A stretch of 64,000 nucleotides of DNA, from contig CAJUAT010000003.1 in assembly GCA_910584525.1 (NCBI GenBank), positions 1 to 64,000 of the forward strand, in the 5' to 3' direction. Positions within the stretch are counted from its first letter, which is position 1. Each line of letters starts with the position of its first letter. The DNA comes from an uncultured Muribaculaceae bacterium. GTDB taxonomy: Bacteria; Bacteroidota; Bacteroidia; Bacteroidales; Muribaculaceae. Positions 8,867 through 16,281 of the stretch are shown piece after piece. The translations under genes were made by a program, and so were the position numbers. The notes below the pieces were generated by a model. It had not been told where the DNA came from. It saw nothing but the letters and a program-made list of their open reading frames with translations, and ran no database searches.

Positions 8867-9630
8867 CCTGCAGGGGAGTGCATATCCTGATGCTTGGGGC
8901 GATGCTTGCGGCGACAGGCTGTGTGCGCCGTCCGGAGCATGTGCTCTCCGACAAAGAGATGGCATCGCTCGTGGCCGACATGGAGATAGCCGAGGGGTAT
9001 CTGCAGACGCAGCCCACGGGTGGAAACCGCGAGGAGCTCAACAGGCGTATCACCGACGGAATCCTGGAGGCCCACGGCGTGACCCGACAGGAGTTCGACA
9101 GCACCATGGCATGGTACGGCCGCAATGTTGACGACTATTACAAGCTTGACCGACGCACGCGTCATGAGCTGGAGAAACGTCGGCGTTATTATGCCGGTCT
9201 GAAAGGGGATGCCGGCAAGGAAGCGGAGAAGCTGGATAATTTGTGGCCATATTCGCGTATGGCCATGATTTCGGAGCAGTCGGGCTCCAATGTGCTCCGT
9301 TTCTCATTGCCTATGGCGGATATAAAGCCTGGTTCCGCTTTGCGCTGGCGCATGAGGTTCCACAACAGTGCCGATGCTTTCCTCCTGTTCGGCGTGGAGT
9401 ATGCCGACGGGTCGATGACTTATCTTGCAAGAAGAGCGAGCTCGCAGCGTAAGCAGGAGATGGAGCTTCAGACCGACACGGCTATGAAGATCAAGAGGAC
9501 TTTCGGACATCTGTACGTATCCAAAGAAACGGCATTGCCCTTATGGATCGACTCCATATCGCTCGAGACGCTCCCCTTCGATTCCACGCAATATTACCGC
9601 ATGCACTCACAACGTCTGCTGCCTCCCTGA
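8863..9630 (+). CDS. DUF4296-type lipoprotein
   Basis: 255 aa starting at ATG 8863, which overlaps the lspA stop (ATGA). The N-terminus is a lipoprotein signal with lipobox LAATGC, Cys20 being the predicted lipidated residue. The following segment (LSDKEMASLVADMEIAEGYL) and the residue pattern up to about 110 resemble DUF4296, a domain that commonly sits next to lspA in Bacteroidota. The C-terminal 120 residues look like a beta-sandwich without recognised catalytic residues. It is probably a periplasm-facing lipoprotein. Function unknown; the conserved link to lspA suggests an envelope role. Confidence 0.8.
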   Translation: MTCRGVHILMLGAMLAATGCVRRPEHVLSDKEMASLVADMEIAEGYLQTQPTGGNREELNRRITDGILEAHGVTRQEFDSTMAWYGRNVDDYYKLDRRTRHELEKRRRYYAGLKGDAGKEAEKLDNLWPYSRMAMISEQSGSNVLRFSLPMADIKPGSALRWRMRFHNSADAFLLFGVEYADGSMTYLARRASSQRKQEMELQTDTAMKIKRTFGHLYVSKETALPLWIDSISLETLPFDSTQYYRMHSQRLLPP

Positions 9631-9638
9631 CATGAGTA

Positions 9639-9653
9639 ATAAGTAACTGTTCA
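9639..9653 (+). repeat. 15-mer ATAAGTAACTGTTCA, copy 1
   Basis: An identical 15-mer occurs at 13901-13915 and 14312-14326, where it forms the leader (reverse complement ending in the start codon) of two genes. Here it also starts a small inverted repeat, AAGTAACTG...CAGTTACTT (9641-9673). Confidence 0.6.
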
Positions 9654-9680
9654 TAATTTCGGCCAGTTACTTAAACCAAT

Positions 9681-9722
9681 AAAACGAAAGGCACTTCCCG
9701 GTTGAGAAGTGCCTTTCGTTTT
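9681..9722. terminator. Bidirectional intrinsic terminator between the DUF4296 gene and glnS
   Basis: The stem arms ACGAAAGGCACTTC and GAAGTGCCTTTCGT flank a loop of about 8 nt, with A-rich and T-rich flanks on the two sides. It lies between convergent genes and can serve both. Confidence 0.85.
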
Positions 9723-9734
9723 AATTACATCCGT

Positions 9735-11441
9735 TCAGGATTTTTTCTGAACCTTGGCCCAGGTGTCCTTGAGGCCGATGGTCTTGTTGAATACTGGATG
9801 TTCGGGTGTGGAGTCCTTGTCGACGACATAATATCCGAGACGCTGGAACTGGTAGTGGTCGCCCTGTTTGATTCGTTCAGCGAGCCAGGGTTCGATCATG
9901 GCGTTTTCGCGTATTGTGAGCGAGTCGGGGTTCAGCAGGTCGCGGAAATCGCCTTCCTCGGCGCCGGGGTTCTCCACGGAGAAGAGACGGTCGTAGTCGC
10001 GGATTTCGGCCTTGACGGCAGTAGGGACGGATACCCAGTGAAGAGTGCCTTTCACTTTCCTGTCGGCACCGGGGAGGCCGCTGCGGGTCTCGGGGTCGTA
10101 GGTGGCGTGAATGGCCGTGATATTCCCTTCGGCATCTTTGTCGACACCTGTGCAGTTCACGATGTAAGCACCTTTGAGACGCACCTCCTTGCCGGGGGTC
10201 ATGCGGAAGAATTTCTTGGGTGGATTCTCCATGAAGTCGTCGCGTTCAATCCAGAGTTCGCGGCTGAAGGGCATCTGATGGGTGCCTTCGGCAAGGTTCT
10301 CGGGATTGTTGTCCATCTCCATCATCTCGGTTTTGTCGGCGGGATAGTTGTCGAGAATAAGTTTCACGGGATTCTGGACCACGCTCACGCGTGTGGCTGT
10401 GGCGTTGAGGTCTTCGCGGATGGAGTGCTCGAGCAGTTCTATGTGGTTCAGAGCCTCATATTTGGTGTAACCGATGCGGTTGATGAAATTCTTGATGCTC
10501 TGGGGGGTATAACCGCGCCGTCTCAGGCCTCGGAGGGTAGGCATGCGGGGGTCGTCCCAGCCGGCCACGAGGCCTTCCTTGACGAGCTGCAGGAGCTTGC
10601 GCTTGCTCATCACGGTATAGGTGAGGTTGAGGCGGTTGAACTCTATCTGTCGCGGGCAGTATGACTCGTCGGCCAGCTCTTTGACGAAATATTCATAGAG
10701 AGGGCGGTGAGGCACGAACTCGAGGGTGCATATGGAGTGTGTCACGCCTTCGAAGTAGTCGCTCTGACCGTGAGCGAAGTCGTACATCGGATATACCTTC
10801 CATGTGTCGCCGGTTCGCCAGTGGGGCGTCTTGATGATGCGGTACATGATAGGGTCGCGGAAGTGCATGTTGTCGGAGGCCATGTCGATTTTGGCGCGAA
10901 GCACCATCGAGCCTTCCTCAAACTCACCTTTGTTCATGCGCTCGAAAAGGTCGAGGTTCTCTTCCACGGGTCTGTCGCGGTAGGGGCTGTTGGTGCCGGG
11001 CTGTGTGGGAGTCCCTTTCTGGGCGGCTATCTGTTCGCTGGTCTGTTCGTCGACATATGCCTTCCCCTCTTTGATGAGACGCACCGCAAGGTCGTAGAGC
11101 TTCGGGAAATAGTCGGAGGCGTAATAGAGGCGGTCGCCCCAGTCGTAACCGAGCCAATGGATGTCTTCCTTGATGGCCTCCACATATTCCGTATCCTCTT
11201 TCTGCGGGTTTGTGTCGTCGAAACGGAGGTTGCAGGTGCCTCCGAATTTTTCGGCGGCGCCGAAGTCCATGATGAATGCTTTGGCGTGGCCGATATGCAG
11301 GTAGCCGTTGGGTTCGGGAGGAAATCGGGTGTTGAGCCGGCCGCCGTTCTTGCCGGCGGCAAGGTCGGCTACTATCTCTTGTTCCACAAAGCTGAGGCCT
11401 CCCTCCGGAGTCGCCTGTTCGTCAATCGTTATCTCTGCCAT
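9735..11441 (-). CDS. glnS: Glutaminyl-tRNA synthetase
   Basis: 568 aa class I synthetase charging tRNA-Gln. HIGH is intact at residues 49-52 (YLHIGHAKAF) and the KMSKS equivalent is VMSKRK near residue 285. The substrate motif PPEPNGYLHIGH and the C-terminal beta-barrel anticodon-binding domain are present; no YqeY extension is seen. The length matches bacterial GlnRS. A hairpin (11489-11518) and a possible small ORF lie upstream. No clear -7 element was found immediately before it, so it may be expressed from further upstream. Confidence 0.96.
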   Translation of the reverse strand: MAEITIDEQATPEGGLSFVEQEIVADLAAGKNGGRLNTRFPPEPNGYLHIGHAKAFIMDFGAAEKFGGTCNLRFDDTNPQKEDTEYVEAIKEDIHWLGYDWGDRLYYASDYFPKLYDLAVRLIKEGKAYVDEQTSEQIAAQKGTPTQPGTNSPYRDRPVEENLDLFERMNKGEFEEGSMVLRAKIDMASDNMHFRDPIMYRIIKTPHWRTGDTWKVYPMYDFAHGQSDYFEGVTHSICTLEFVPHRPLYEYFVKELADESYCPRQIEFNRLNLTYTVMSKRKLLQLVKEGLVAGWDDPRMPTLRGLRRRGYTPQSIKNFINRIGYTKYEALNHIELLEHSIREDLNATATRVSVVQNPVKLILDNYPADKTEMMEMDNNPENLAEGTHQMPFSRELWIERDDFMENPPKKFFRMTPGKEVRLKGAYIVNCTGVDKDAEGNITAIHATYDPETRSGLPGADRKVKGTLHWVSVPTAVKAEIRDYDRLFSVENPGAEEGDFRDLLNPDSLTIRENAMIEPWLAERIKQGDHYQFQRLGYYVVDKDSTPEHPVFNKTIGLKDTWAKVQKKS

Positions 11442-11488
11442 TTTACGTACTGTAAAAAAGATGTTGTTCTGAAAATCACTAATGAATC

Positions 11489-11518
11489 ACCCTCGCTGCC
11501 TGTACGACTGCGAGGGTG
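11489..11518 (-). promoter_or_regulatory. Hairpin in the glnS leader
   Basis: CACCCTCGC (11489-11497) pairs with GCGAGGGTG (11510-11518). There is no strong T-run on either side, so it is more likely a leader structure or weak attenuator than a full terminator. Confidence 0.4.
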
Positions 11519-11525
11519 TGGTCTG

Positions 11526-11678
11526 TCAGTTGAGCACCATTGCACCTAAGGTGCATCCCTTCACCTTGACGTAGGTACGGGCAAACTGCCGTATGAAGTT
11601 GACTGTGCTGGTCTTGGGTGTCGTCATTTGTTTCTGTTTGGTGTCGGCTGAATTTTTCAATGAGTATTCGTGTGCCAT
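11526..11678 (-). CDS. Small ORF with a FIRQFAR-type C-terminus
   Basis: A 50 aa ORF from ATG (complement 11676-11678), ending in VNFIRQFARTYVKVKGCTL and GAMVLN. I recall short Bacteroidales ORFs with an F-I-R-Q-F-A-R-x-Y segment and a terminal LN/VN, which is why this frame is preferred over the overlapping hydrophobic forward ORF. The stretch 11442-11886 holds only this ORF, a hairpin and the terminator of the sigma factor gene. Function unknown and translation unproven. Confidence 0.35.
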   Translation of the reverse strand: MAHEYSLKNSADTKQKQMTTPKTSTVNFIRQFARTYVKVKGCTLGAMVLN

Positions 11679-11833
11679 AGGCAATAAGGTTATGTTTATA
11701 TGTATGAGATTTATTTTTTTAATTATTTTGACTTGGTTATGCTGTGCAGATTGTGAATCCGAAAGATATGTCCGGCGGTGTCTGAACAGCACTATTATAA
11801 CGCATGGAATTGGATTTTTATTGAGAGGTGCAT

Positions 11834-11866
11834 AAAAAAACACCGTCTGAATGTTCAGGCGGTGTG
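11834..11866 (-). terminator. Intrinsic terminator of the ECF sigma factor gene
   Basis: The stem CACCGTCTGAA/TTCAGGCGGTG (11841-11864) is followed on the minus strand by a run of seven T (11834-11840). Confidence 0.8.
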
Positions 11867-11886
11867 ATAATTATTTCTCAATGTGG

Positions 11887-12477
11887 TCAGAGGGTAAGGA
11901 CGATATCCTTTTCGTGAGCAATTCGGCGGAGGTTGAGAATGGCGTATCTCATGCGACCGAGAGCTGTGTTGATGCTCACGCCGGTGATTTCAGCTATTTC
12001 CTTGAAGCTGAGGTTCTGGTAGTATCTCATACGCAGCACCTGACGCTGGAGCTCGGGGAGCTCTTCAATCAGCAGCTTCACGTCAGCTTTAATCTGGTCG
12101 GTGACCATTATGTCCTCGATGGTCTGCTCGCAAAGTTCCTTGCGGTTGAGCACATCGATGTCGGTAAGGTCGGCCGACTGTAGGTTTTCTGATTTTTCCT
12201 GCCGATAATAGTCGATTATCAGGTTATGCGCTATTCTGGAAATCCAGGCGGGGAATTTGCCGTTCTCCGTGTACCTGCCGTTGCGGATGGTCTGGATGGC
12301 CTTCACGAAGGTCTCCTGAAATATATCGTTGGCTATATCCTCGTTCTTGATGATACGGAGTATATAGTTGAATATCCGGTCCTGGTGGCGCTTAAGCAAT
12401 GTGTCGAATGCTTCGTTGCTACCTTGCGCATATGCCTTGACAAGCTGCTCGTCGGTCAAGGTGGTGGTGTTTGCCAT
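11887..12477 (-). CDS. ECF-type RNA polymerase sigma factor
   Basis: 196 aa. Sigma region 2 is seen in the first 90 residues (DRIFNYILRI, NDIFQETFVKAIQ, WISRIAHNLIIDYYR). Region 4 is a C-terminal HTH (LPELQRQVLRMRYYQNLSFKEIAEITG). It would direct RNA polymerase to a dedicated promoter set. No anti-sigma factor (FecR or zinc-binding type) lies beside it, so it is a stand-alone ECF, a class common in Bacteroidales as general housekeeping or stress sigma factors. It is monocistronic, with its own perfect promoter and terminator. Confidence 0.9.
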   Translation of the reverse strand: MANTTTLTDEQLVKAYAQGSNEAFDTLLKRHQDRIFNYILRIIKNEDIANDIFQETFVKAIQTIRNGRYTENGKFPAWISRIAHNLIIDYYRQEKSENLQSADLTDIDVLNRKELCEQTIEDIMVTDQIKADVKLLIEELPELQRQVLRMRYYQNLSFKEIAEITGVSINTALGRMRYAILNLRRIAHEKDIVLTL

Positions 12478-12579
12478 ACTGCTTTTTTGGTTAGTTGGGT
12501 AAATGTTTTCTATAGGCAGTTGGTTTGATAATTCTCTGGTTGATAATTAGTTGTCTGTGTGTCTTTATTGACGCGAGTA

Positions 12580-12611
12580 CAAAATTACAACATGCAACGA
12601 AGAAATGCAAA
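12580..12611 (-). promoter_or_regulatory. Promoter of the ECF sigma factor gene
   Basis: On the minus strand TTTG (12608-12611), a 20 bp spacer and TAATTTTG (12580-12587). This gives a leader of about 95 nt. Confidence 0.75.
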
Positions 12612-12631
12612 TTTTAGCGCAACAAAAAATA

Positions 12632-13489
12632 TTAAAGTTTATTAAACCGGGCGGCCACCCAGTGGTCCGACTCCTTGGTTCCGGTGAGCTTGAGCCGATA
12701 CTTTGCTGCGGCCTCTTCAACCACGGGGAGGTCATGGTCGTAGAATCCGCTGAGGAGCATGACGCCTCCTTCTTTGAGGGCTTCGGCGTAATGCGGCAGG
12801 TCCTCAAGGATGATGTTGCGGTTGATGTTGGCGAGGAAGAAATCGGCGGGAGCGATGTCGCGGAGGAGTGCTGCGTCGCCGCACAGCATCTGTGCGCTGC
12901 AGTCGTTGAGGGCCACGTTCTCTACGGCGTTCTCGAAAGCTCCGGGGTCAATCTCTATGCCTGTCACGGGCGTTGCGCCACGCATGGCAGCAAGTATCGA
13001 CAGGATGCCGGTGCCTGTGCCCATGTCGATGAGGCTTTTGCCCGAAAGGTTTTCCTCCAGTAGCCATGCGGCCATGCGCGAGGTGGTATGGTGATGACCG
13101 GTGCCGAATGCCATCTTGGGGTCGATAACTATGTCGTAGCGTGCCGCCGGAATATCGGTGTGGAAACTGGAGTGCACCACACATTCACCCTCGATCACGA
13201 TTGGCTGGAAATAATGTTTTTCCCATTCCTCGTTCCAGTTCTGTCCGGGCACGAACTCGGCTTTTATCACGAAAACGGTGCTGATGGGGAAGTCCTCGAG
13301 GGCTTCGGAGGTGATGTCTTCCACACTTGCCGGGGTCATGGAGCCGGCGGGTATGTATGCGTCAAGACCTTCGGCGTCGGCGTCGAAGGTCTCGAATCCG
13401 CAGTCCACAAGATAAGTGGCCACAAGATCTGTTATGTCGTCGGTGCAGGGTGTGCATATGATGCGCACCTTGTAATAGTCTGCTGCCAT
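12632..13489 (-). CDS. prmA: Ribosomal protein L11 methyltransferase
   Basis: 285 aa SAM-dependent methyltransferase that trimethylates ribosomal protein L11. The family-specific substrate motif DPKMAFGTGHHHTT is at about residues 123-136. The SAM-binding loop DMGTGTG is at 155-161, and ANINRNI supplies the post-motif catalytic loop. The N-terminal 100 residues form the L11-recognition domain. It is the last gene of a leftward group; its start abuts the stop of the preceding 137-codon gene (shared base 13489). Confidence 0.93.
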   Translation of the reverse strand: MAADYYKVRIICTPCTDDITDLVATYLVDCGFETFDADAEGLDAYIPAGSMTPASVEDITSEALEDFPISTVFVIKAEFVPGQNWNEEWEKHYFQPIVIEGECVVHSSFHTDIPAARYDIVIDPKMAFGTGHHHTTSRMAAWLLEENLSGKSLIDMGTGTGILSILAAMRGATPVTGIEIDPGAFENAVENVALNDCSAQMLCGDAALLRDIAPADFFLANINRNIILEDLPHYAEALKEGGVMLLSGFYDHDLPVVEEAAAKYRLKLTGTKESDHWVAARFNKL

Positions 13490-13902
13490 TATTTTTTCTT
13501 TTTCTTGAAAAGTTTTATGATTTTTACGGTGGGTCCTATTAGAGAGAATGCGAGGAAAGCGTAGTCGAGGGGCTTGAGGCGTCCCACGGCCACCTTGAGG
13601 GCCGTCTTTCCGATAGCGAGAGCCGATGAGCCGGCTGATTTATTTGCTTTGACATCGCTGACAATCGGCAGAGCCTTGGCGGCCTGGCCGATGAGGGGTA
13701 GGGCTTTGGCGGCCTTGAGAGCCTTGGAGGAAGAGGGCTTCTTTATACTGTCGAGGGCGTGCATCATGTTGGCCTTGCAGAATTCCTTGCGGAGTGCCAC
13801 GAGAGCCTTCTGGTAACGGAGCTCTTCCATGGTATAACCCTTGAAGGATTTCTTTGCGGCGTTTCCCTGCGCCTCCTGTCGGGTGATTTCATTTTTTTTC
13901 AT
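13489..13902 (-). CDS. Conserved hypothetical basic protein
   Basis: 137 aa, Lys/Ala-rich. The N-terminal half includes MEELRYQKALVALRKEF, and a hydrophobic patch near the C-terminus (LDYAFLAFSLIGPTVKIIKLF) ends in a run of five lysines. It may associate with the membrane through that last segment with the tail in the cytosol. No catalytic motif seen. It sits between a holin-like membrane protein and prmA. The leader just before its ATG repeats the TGAACAGTTACTTATG sequence also found before the upstream gene at 14313. Function not recognised. Confidence 0.7.
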   Translation of the reverse strand: MKKNEITRQEAQGNAAKKSFKGYTMEELRYQKALVALRKEFCKANMMHALDSIKKPSSSKALKAAKALPLIGQAAKALPIVSDVKANKSAGSSALAIGKTALKVAVGRLKPLDYAFLAFSLIGPTVKIIKLFKKKKK

Positions 13903-13915
13903 AAGTAACTGTTCA
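13900..13915 (-). promoter_or_regulatory. Repeated translation leader TGAACAGTTACTTATG, copy at 13.9 kb
   Basis: Read on the minus strand, TGAACAGTTACTTATG ends in the start codon of the 137 aa gene. The identical 16-mer precedes the next gene upstream at 14311-14326. Confidence 0.55.
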
Positions 13916-13944
13916 AAATTATTACTTACATCATGTTCTGGGCG

Positions 13945-14313
13945 TCACTGATTGGACTCCTTTTCTTCCTTAGGAGCCACGAGTATACGGGTGAATGCTT
14001 TGGCAAGGGGGTTGAAGAGAAGGGGCTGGCGGAAAAGGAGAAGCAGCACGAGGAAGAAGATGATTATCCCGCCCACGGTAAGGAATGCGAGAGCCGGAGC
14101 CATGATAAGCTTGAAGAGTTCCACCAATGCGAAACCGAACAGAATCAGGGCCACAAAACCGAACAGCGCCGATATGAAACCGATGATGAGGAAGGTAAGT
14201 ATTGTGGTCAGTTTCTCCGCCGCATTCAGTTTGGCGTATTCCATCTCAAGCATGAGCCAGCGTTTGGCCTGCTCTATGATGGTCTGTATGTCGTCTATAA
14301 TCTTGAGTCTCAT
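13945..14313 (-). CDS. Small membrane protein of the Holin-X/YqjE type
   Basis: 122 aa. An amphipathic N-terminal helix (residues 1-35) precedes two strongly hydrophobic helices (about 38-65 and 70-96), followed by a short charged tail (APKEEKESNQ). The layout matches the holin-superfamily/YqjE group often found beside YtxH and YqjD-like stress proteins. Despite the name there is no evidence of a lytic role. It is flanked upstream by two YtxH-like small genes, suggesting a stationary-phase or envelope-stress group. Confidence 0.7.
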   Translation of the reverse strand: MRLKIIDDIQTIIEQAKRWLMLEMEYAKLNAAEKLTTILTFLIIGFISALFGFVALILFGFALVELFKLIMAPALAFLTVGGIIIFFLVLLLLFRQPLLFNPLAKAFTRILVAPKEEKESNQ

Positions 14314-14326
14314 AAGTAACTGTTCA
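14311..14326 (-). promoter_or_regulatory. Repeated translation leader TGAACAGTTACTTATG, copy at 14.3 kb
   Basis: Identical to the leader at 13900-13915 and likewise ending in the start codon of its gene; it may carry the ribosome-loading signal. Confidence 0.55.
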
Positions 14327-14409
14327 ATAGAGAATAGTGGAAAAAACAGGTTTCCCGGGTCCGATGCCCGGGCCGGGAAACCAAGGTAGGAAAGAGACGC
14401 GAAGCGCTC

Positions 14410-14604
14410 TTAGTCTTTGGAGGCGGCGAGTTCGGCGACGAGGGCGTCGACCTCGGAGTCGCTGACAGTGCAGCCGTGCTTGCGCAGGATGTTGCAGATT
14501 TTCTTGCGAGTCTCTGCGCCTTTGTCGGGGGCAAATATCAGTGCCGCCCCGCAGCCTACTATGGCTCCGCCAAGAAAGGCGGATATCAGTGTCAATGCTT
14601 TCAT
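14410..14604 (-). CDS. YtxH domain protein, paralogue 2
   Basis: 64 aa with an N-terminal glycine-rich transmembrane helix (ISAFLGGAIVGCGAALIFAP), the YtxH hallmark APDKGAETRKKI, and a C-terminal acidic helix. It is paralogous to the neighbouring 67 aa gene at 14657-14860. YtxH-type proteins are small membrane-anchored proteins often induced by stress; no enzymatic function is known. Confidence 0.8.
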   Translation of the reverse strand: MKALTLISAFLGGAIVGCGAALIFAPDKGAETRKKICNILRKHGCTVSDSEVDALVAELAASKD

Positions 14605-14656
14605 CTTTACGTATTTATTGATGTGCCGGAACCCGCTGTGGAGTCCGGGGATGGTT

Positions 14657-14860
14657 TCAGAGTTTCTTCTCGATCTGATCCTCTATCTCGTCGACAAGCT
14701 CATCGAGTTTTTCCTTCTTGAGGGTGATACCCTTCTCTTTGAGGAACTCCACGATTTTGCTGCGTGTGTCGGTGCCTTTTTCAGGTGCCATGAGGATGCC
14801 TACGGCTGCGCCTGCAACTGCGCCGCCTATCACGGAGAGAATGATGTGTAATGGTTTCAT
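14657..14860 (-). CDS. YtxH domain protein, paralogue 1
   Basis: 67 aa: a glycine/alanine transmembrane helix (IILSVIGGAVAGAAVGILMA), then APEKGTDTRSKI and a charged coiled-coil-like tail ending EIEDQIEKKL. It is the first gene of a leftward series (two YtxH genes, holin-like, basic protein, prmA). No convincing -7 element was found in the 170 bp shared with the divergent Y-family polymerase gene. Confidence 0.8.
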   Translation of the reverse strand: MKPLHIILSVIGGAVAGAAVGILMAPEKGTDTRSKIVEFLKEKGITLKKEKLDELVDEIEDQIEKKL

Positions 14861-14980
14861 AACTTTGATTTTTTTTGGTTCTACTTCATCTATAACAAAC
14901 GATGTACCAATTGAGTTGCTAAGTTAGCAAAAAAATCTGAAATCCCGGTAATTTTATTTGAGGGGCCGGAAAATTATGGA

Positions 14981-15011
14981 TTGCAGGTATGCGCATAATT
15001 TCGTAATTTTG
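14981..15011 (+). promoter_or_regulatory. Promoter of the Y-family polymerase gene
   Basis: TTG at 14981-14983, a 20 bp spacer and TAATTTTG at 15004-15011; the start codon is 20 nt downstream. No LexA-like palindrome was recognised by eye. Confidence 0.6.
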
Positions 15012-15030
15012 CGTTATAGAGCCTAATCTC

Positions 15031-16281
15031 ATGATCGGACTTGCGGACTGCAATAATTTTTTCGTGAGCTGCGAACGGACGGTACACCGTTCGCTCGAGG
15101 GGCGTGCTGTGGTAGTGCTCAGCAACAACGACGGCTGTGTGGTGGCCCGCAGCAACGAGGCCAAGAGGCTCGGTATACGCATGGGGCAGCCCGCTTTCCA
15201 GATCCGCGACTTGATAGAGCGTGGCGATGTGGCCGCTCTTTCCGGAAACCATCTCCTCTATCGAGAAATTTCCCTGAGAATACACGACATACTCCGCAGG
15301 TTTGCCCCCTCCACGCTGGATTACTCCGTCGATGAGGCCTTTCTCGACATGACGGGCATACCGGCTGATGAACTTGAAGCCATAGGCGAGGCCATATGGA
15401 AAACATGCTGGGAGGAGGAGCATATACCAGTCACCGTTGGTTTCGCTCCCACGAAGACACTGGCTAAAATAGCCACGGAGGCAGGCAAAAAGGGCAATCG
15501 CAGGGTAGTGGTGATGGATAGTCGGGAAATGATAATGCAGATGTGCGATAAAATGCCCATTGGTGATCTGTGGGGAATCGGCCGGCGGCTGTCGAAGCGG
15601 CTATATCTCTGCGGTGTGTACACGATAGGGGATTTCATGAGGCGACCGGGTGTATGGGTCCGCGGCAAACTGGGCGTGACGGGGGAGCGGTCGTGGCGTG
15701 AGCTGCATGGCGAATCCTGCATTGAACTCGATTTCAAGGAGCGCGCGCTGCAGGACAGCATCAGCGAGACGCGCACATTCCCCGAAGATGTGGAGGATTA
15801 TGACTATCTGCGCGCCCGGATTGCAATATATTGTGCCCATGTGTCGAAACGTCTCAGATGCATGGGTGGTGAATGCGGCGAAATTTGCGTGTTTCTGCAG
15901 ACCAACCGTTTCCACACCGAGCGGGGCTTTCATACGCCGTCGGCCTCCATGACTTTCGAGCCTCCCACGGCAGATGCCATGGCTCTCACTCATGCCGCTA
16001 CCGCGCTGCTTGAGAGAATCTTCAATCCTCAGCTCAAATATAAGCGTGCCGGCGTGACGTTGTGTAAAATCACTCCGGCCATGGCCTTGATGCCTTCGCT
16101 TTTCGAGGAAGACAACGAAAGCTTCGAGGATGCGCGGCGTTCACGCCGGTTTATGAAAGTGGTCGACAGGCTCAACTCTGATGTCGGGACGCATACCCTG
16201 AAGCTTGCCTCGCAGCTTACCAAAGGACCCGCAGGGCATAACGACGGCTATTCGTCATCGTTCGGCGCTCCCACTTCCTGA
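15031..16281 (+). CDS. umuC: Y-family translesion DNA polymerase (UmuC type)
   Basis: 416 aa. The catalytic carboxylates are present: D6 (ADCNNF) and D101/E102 (YSVDEAFLD). The finger/palm motif NNDGCVVARSNEAK and the helix-hairpin-helix (MPIGDLWGIGRRL) are also present. The length and the UmuC-type C-terminus favour the pol V catalytic subunit over DinB. No umuD lies next to it, although in many Bacteroidales the two are adjacent, so the partner is elsewhere or absent. The last 27 bp overlap the 3' end of the convergent recQ. Confidence 0.88.
   Translation: MIGLADCNNFFVSCERTVHRSLEGRAVVVLSNNDGCVVARSNEAKRLGIRMGQPAFQIRDLIERGDVAALSGNHLLYREISLRIHDILRRFAPSTLDYSVDEAFLDMTGIPADELEAIGEAIWKTCWEEEHIPVTVGFAPTKTLAKIATEAGKKGNRRVVVMDSREMIMQMCDKMPIGDLWGIGRRLSKRLYLCGVYTIGDFMRRPGVWVRGKLGVTGERSWRELHGESCIELDFKERALQDSISETRTFPEDVEDYDYLRARIAIYCAHVSKRLRCMGGECGEICVFLQTNRFHTERGFHTPSASMTFEPPTADAMALTHAATALLERIFNPQLKYKRAGVTLCKITPAMALMPSLFEEDNESFEDARRSRRFMKVVDRLNSDVGTHTLKLASQLTKGPAGHNDGYSSSFGAPTS

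Noticed and set aside
9702..11549. Long forward ORFs of 320 and 280 codons opposite glnS
   Set aside because: They are antisense to a complete GlnRS with both signature motifs, and their products are low-complexity shadows without domains.
11593..11835. Hydrophobic 80-codon forward ORF near the sigma factor gene
   Set aside because: It overlaps the more plausible small minus-strand ORF and the sigma terminator, and has no promoter or homologue that I recognise.
13945..14313. Phage holin as evidence of a prophage
   Set aside because: Holin-X/YqjE-type proteins are common chromosomal envelope proteins; the neighbours are housekeeping and YtxH genes.
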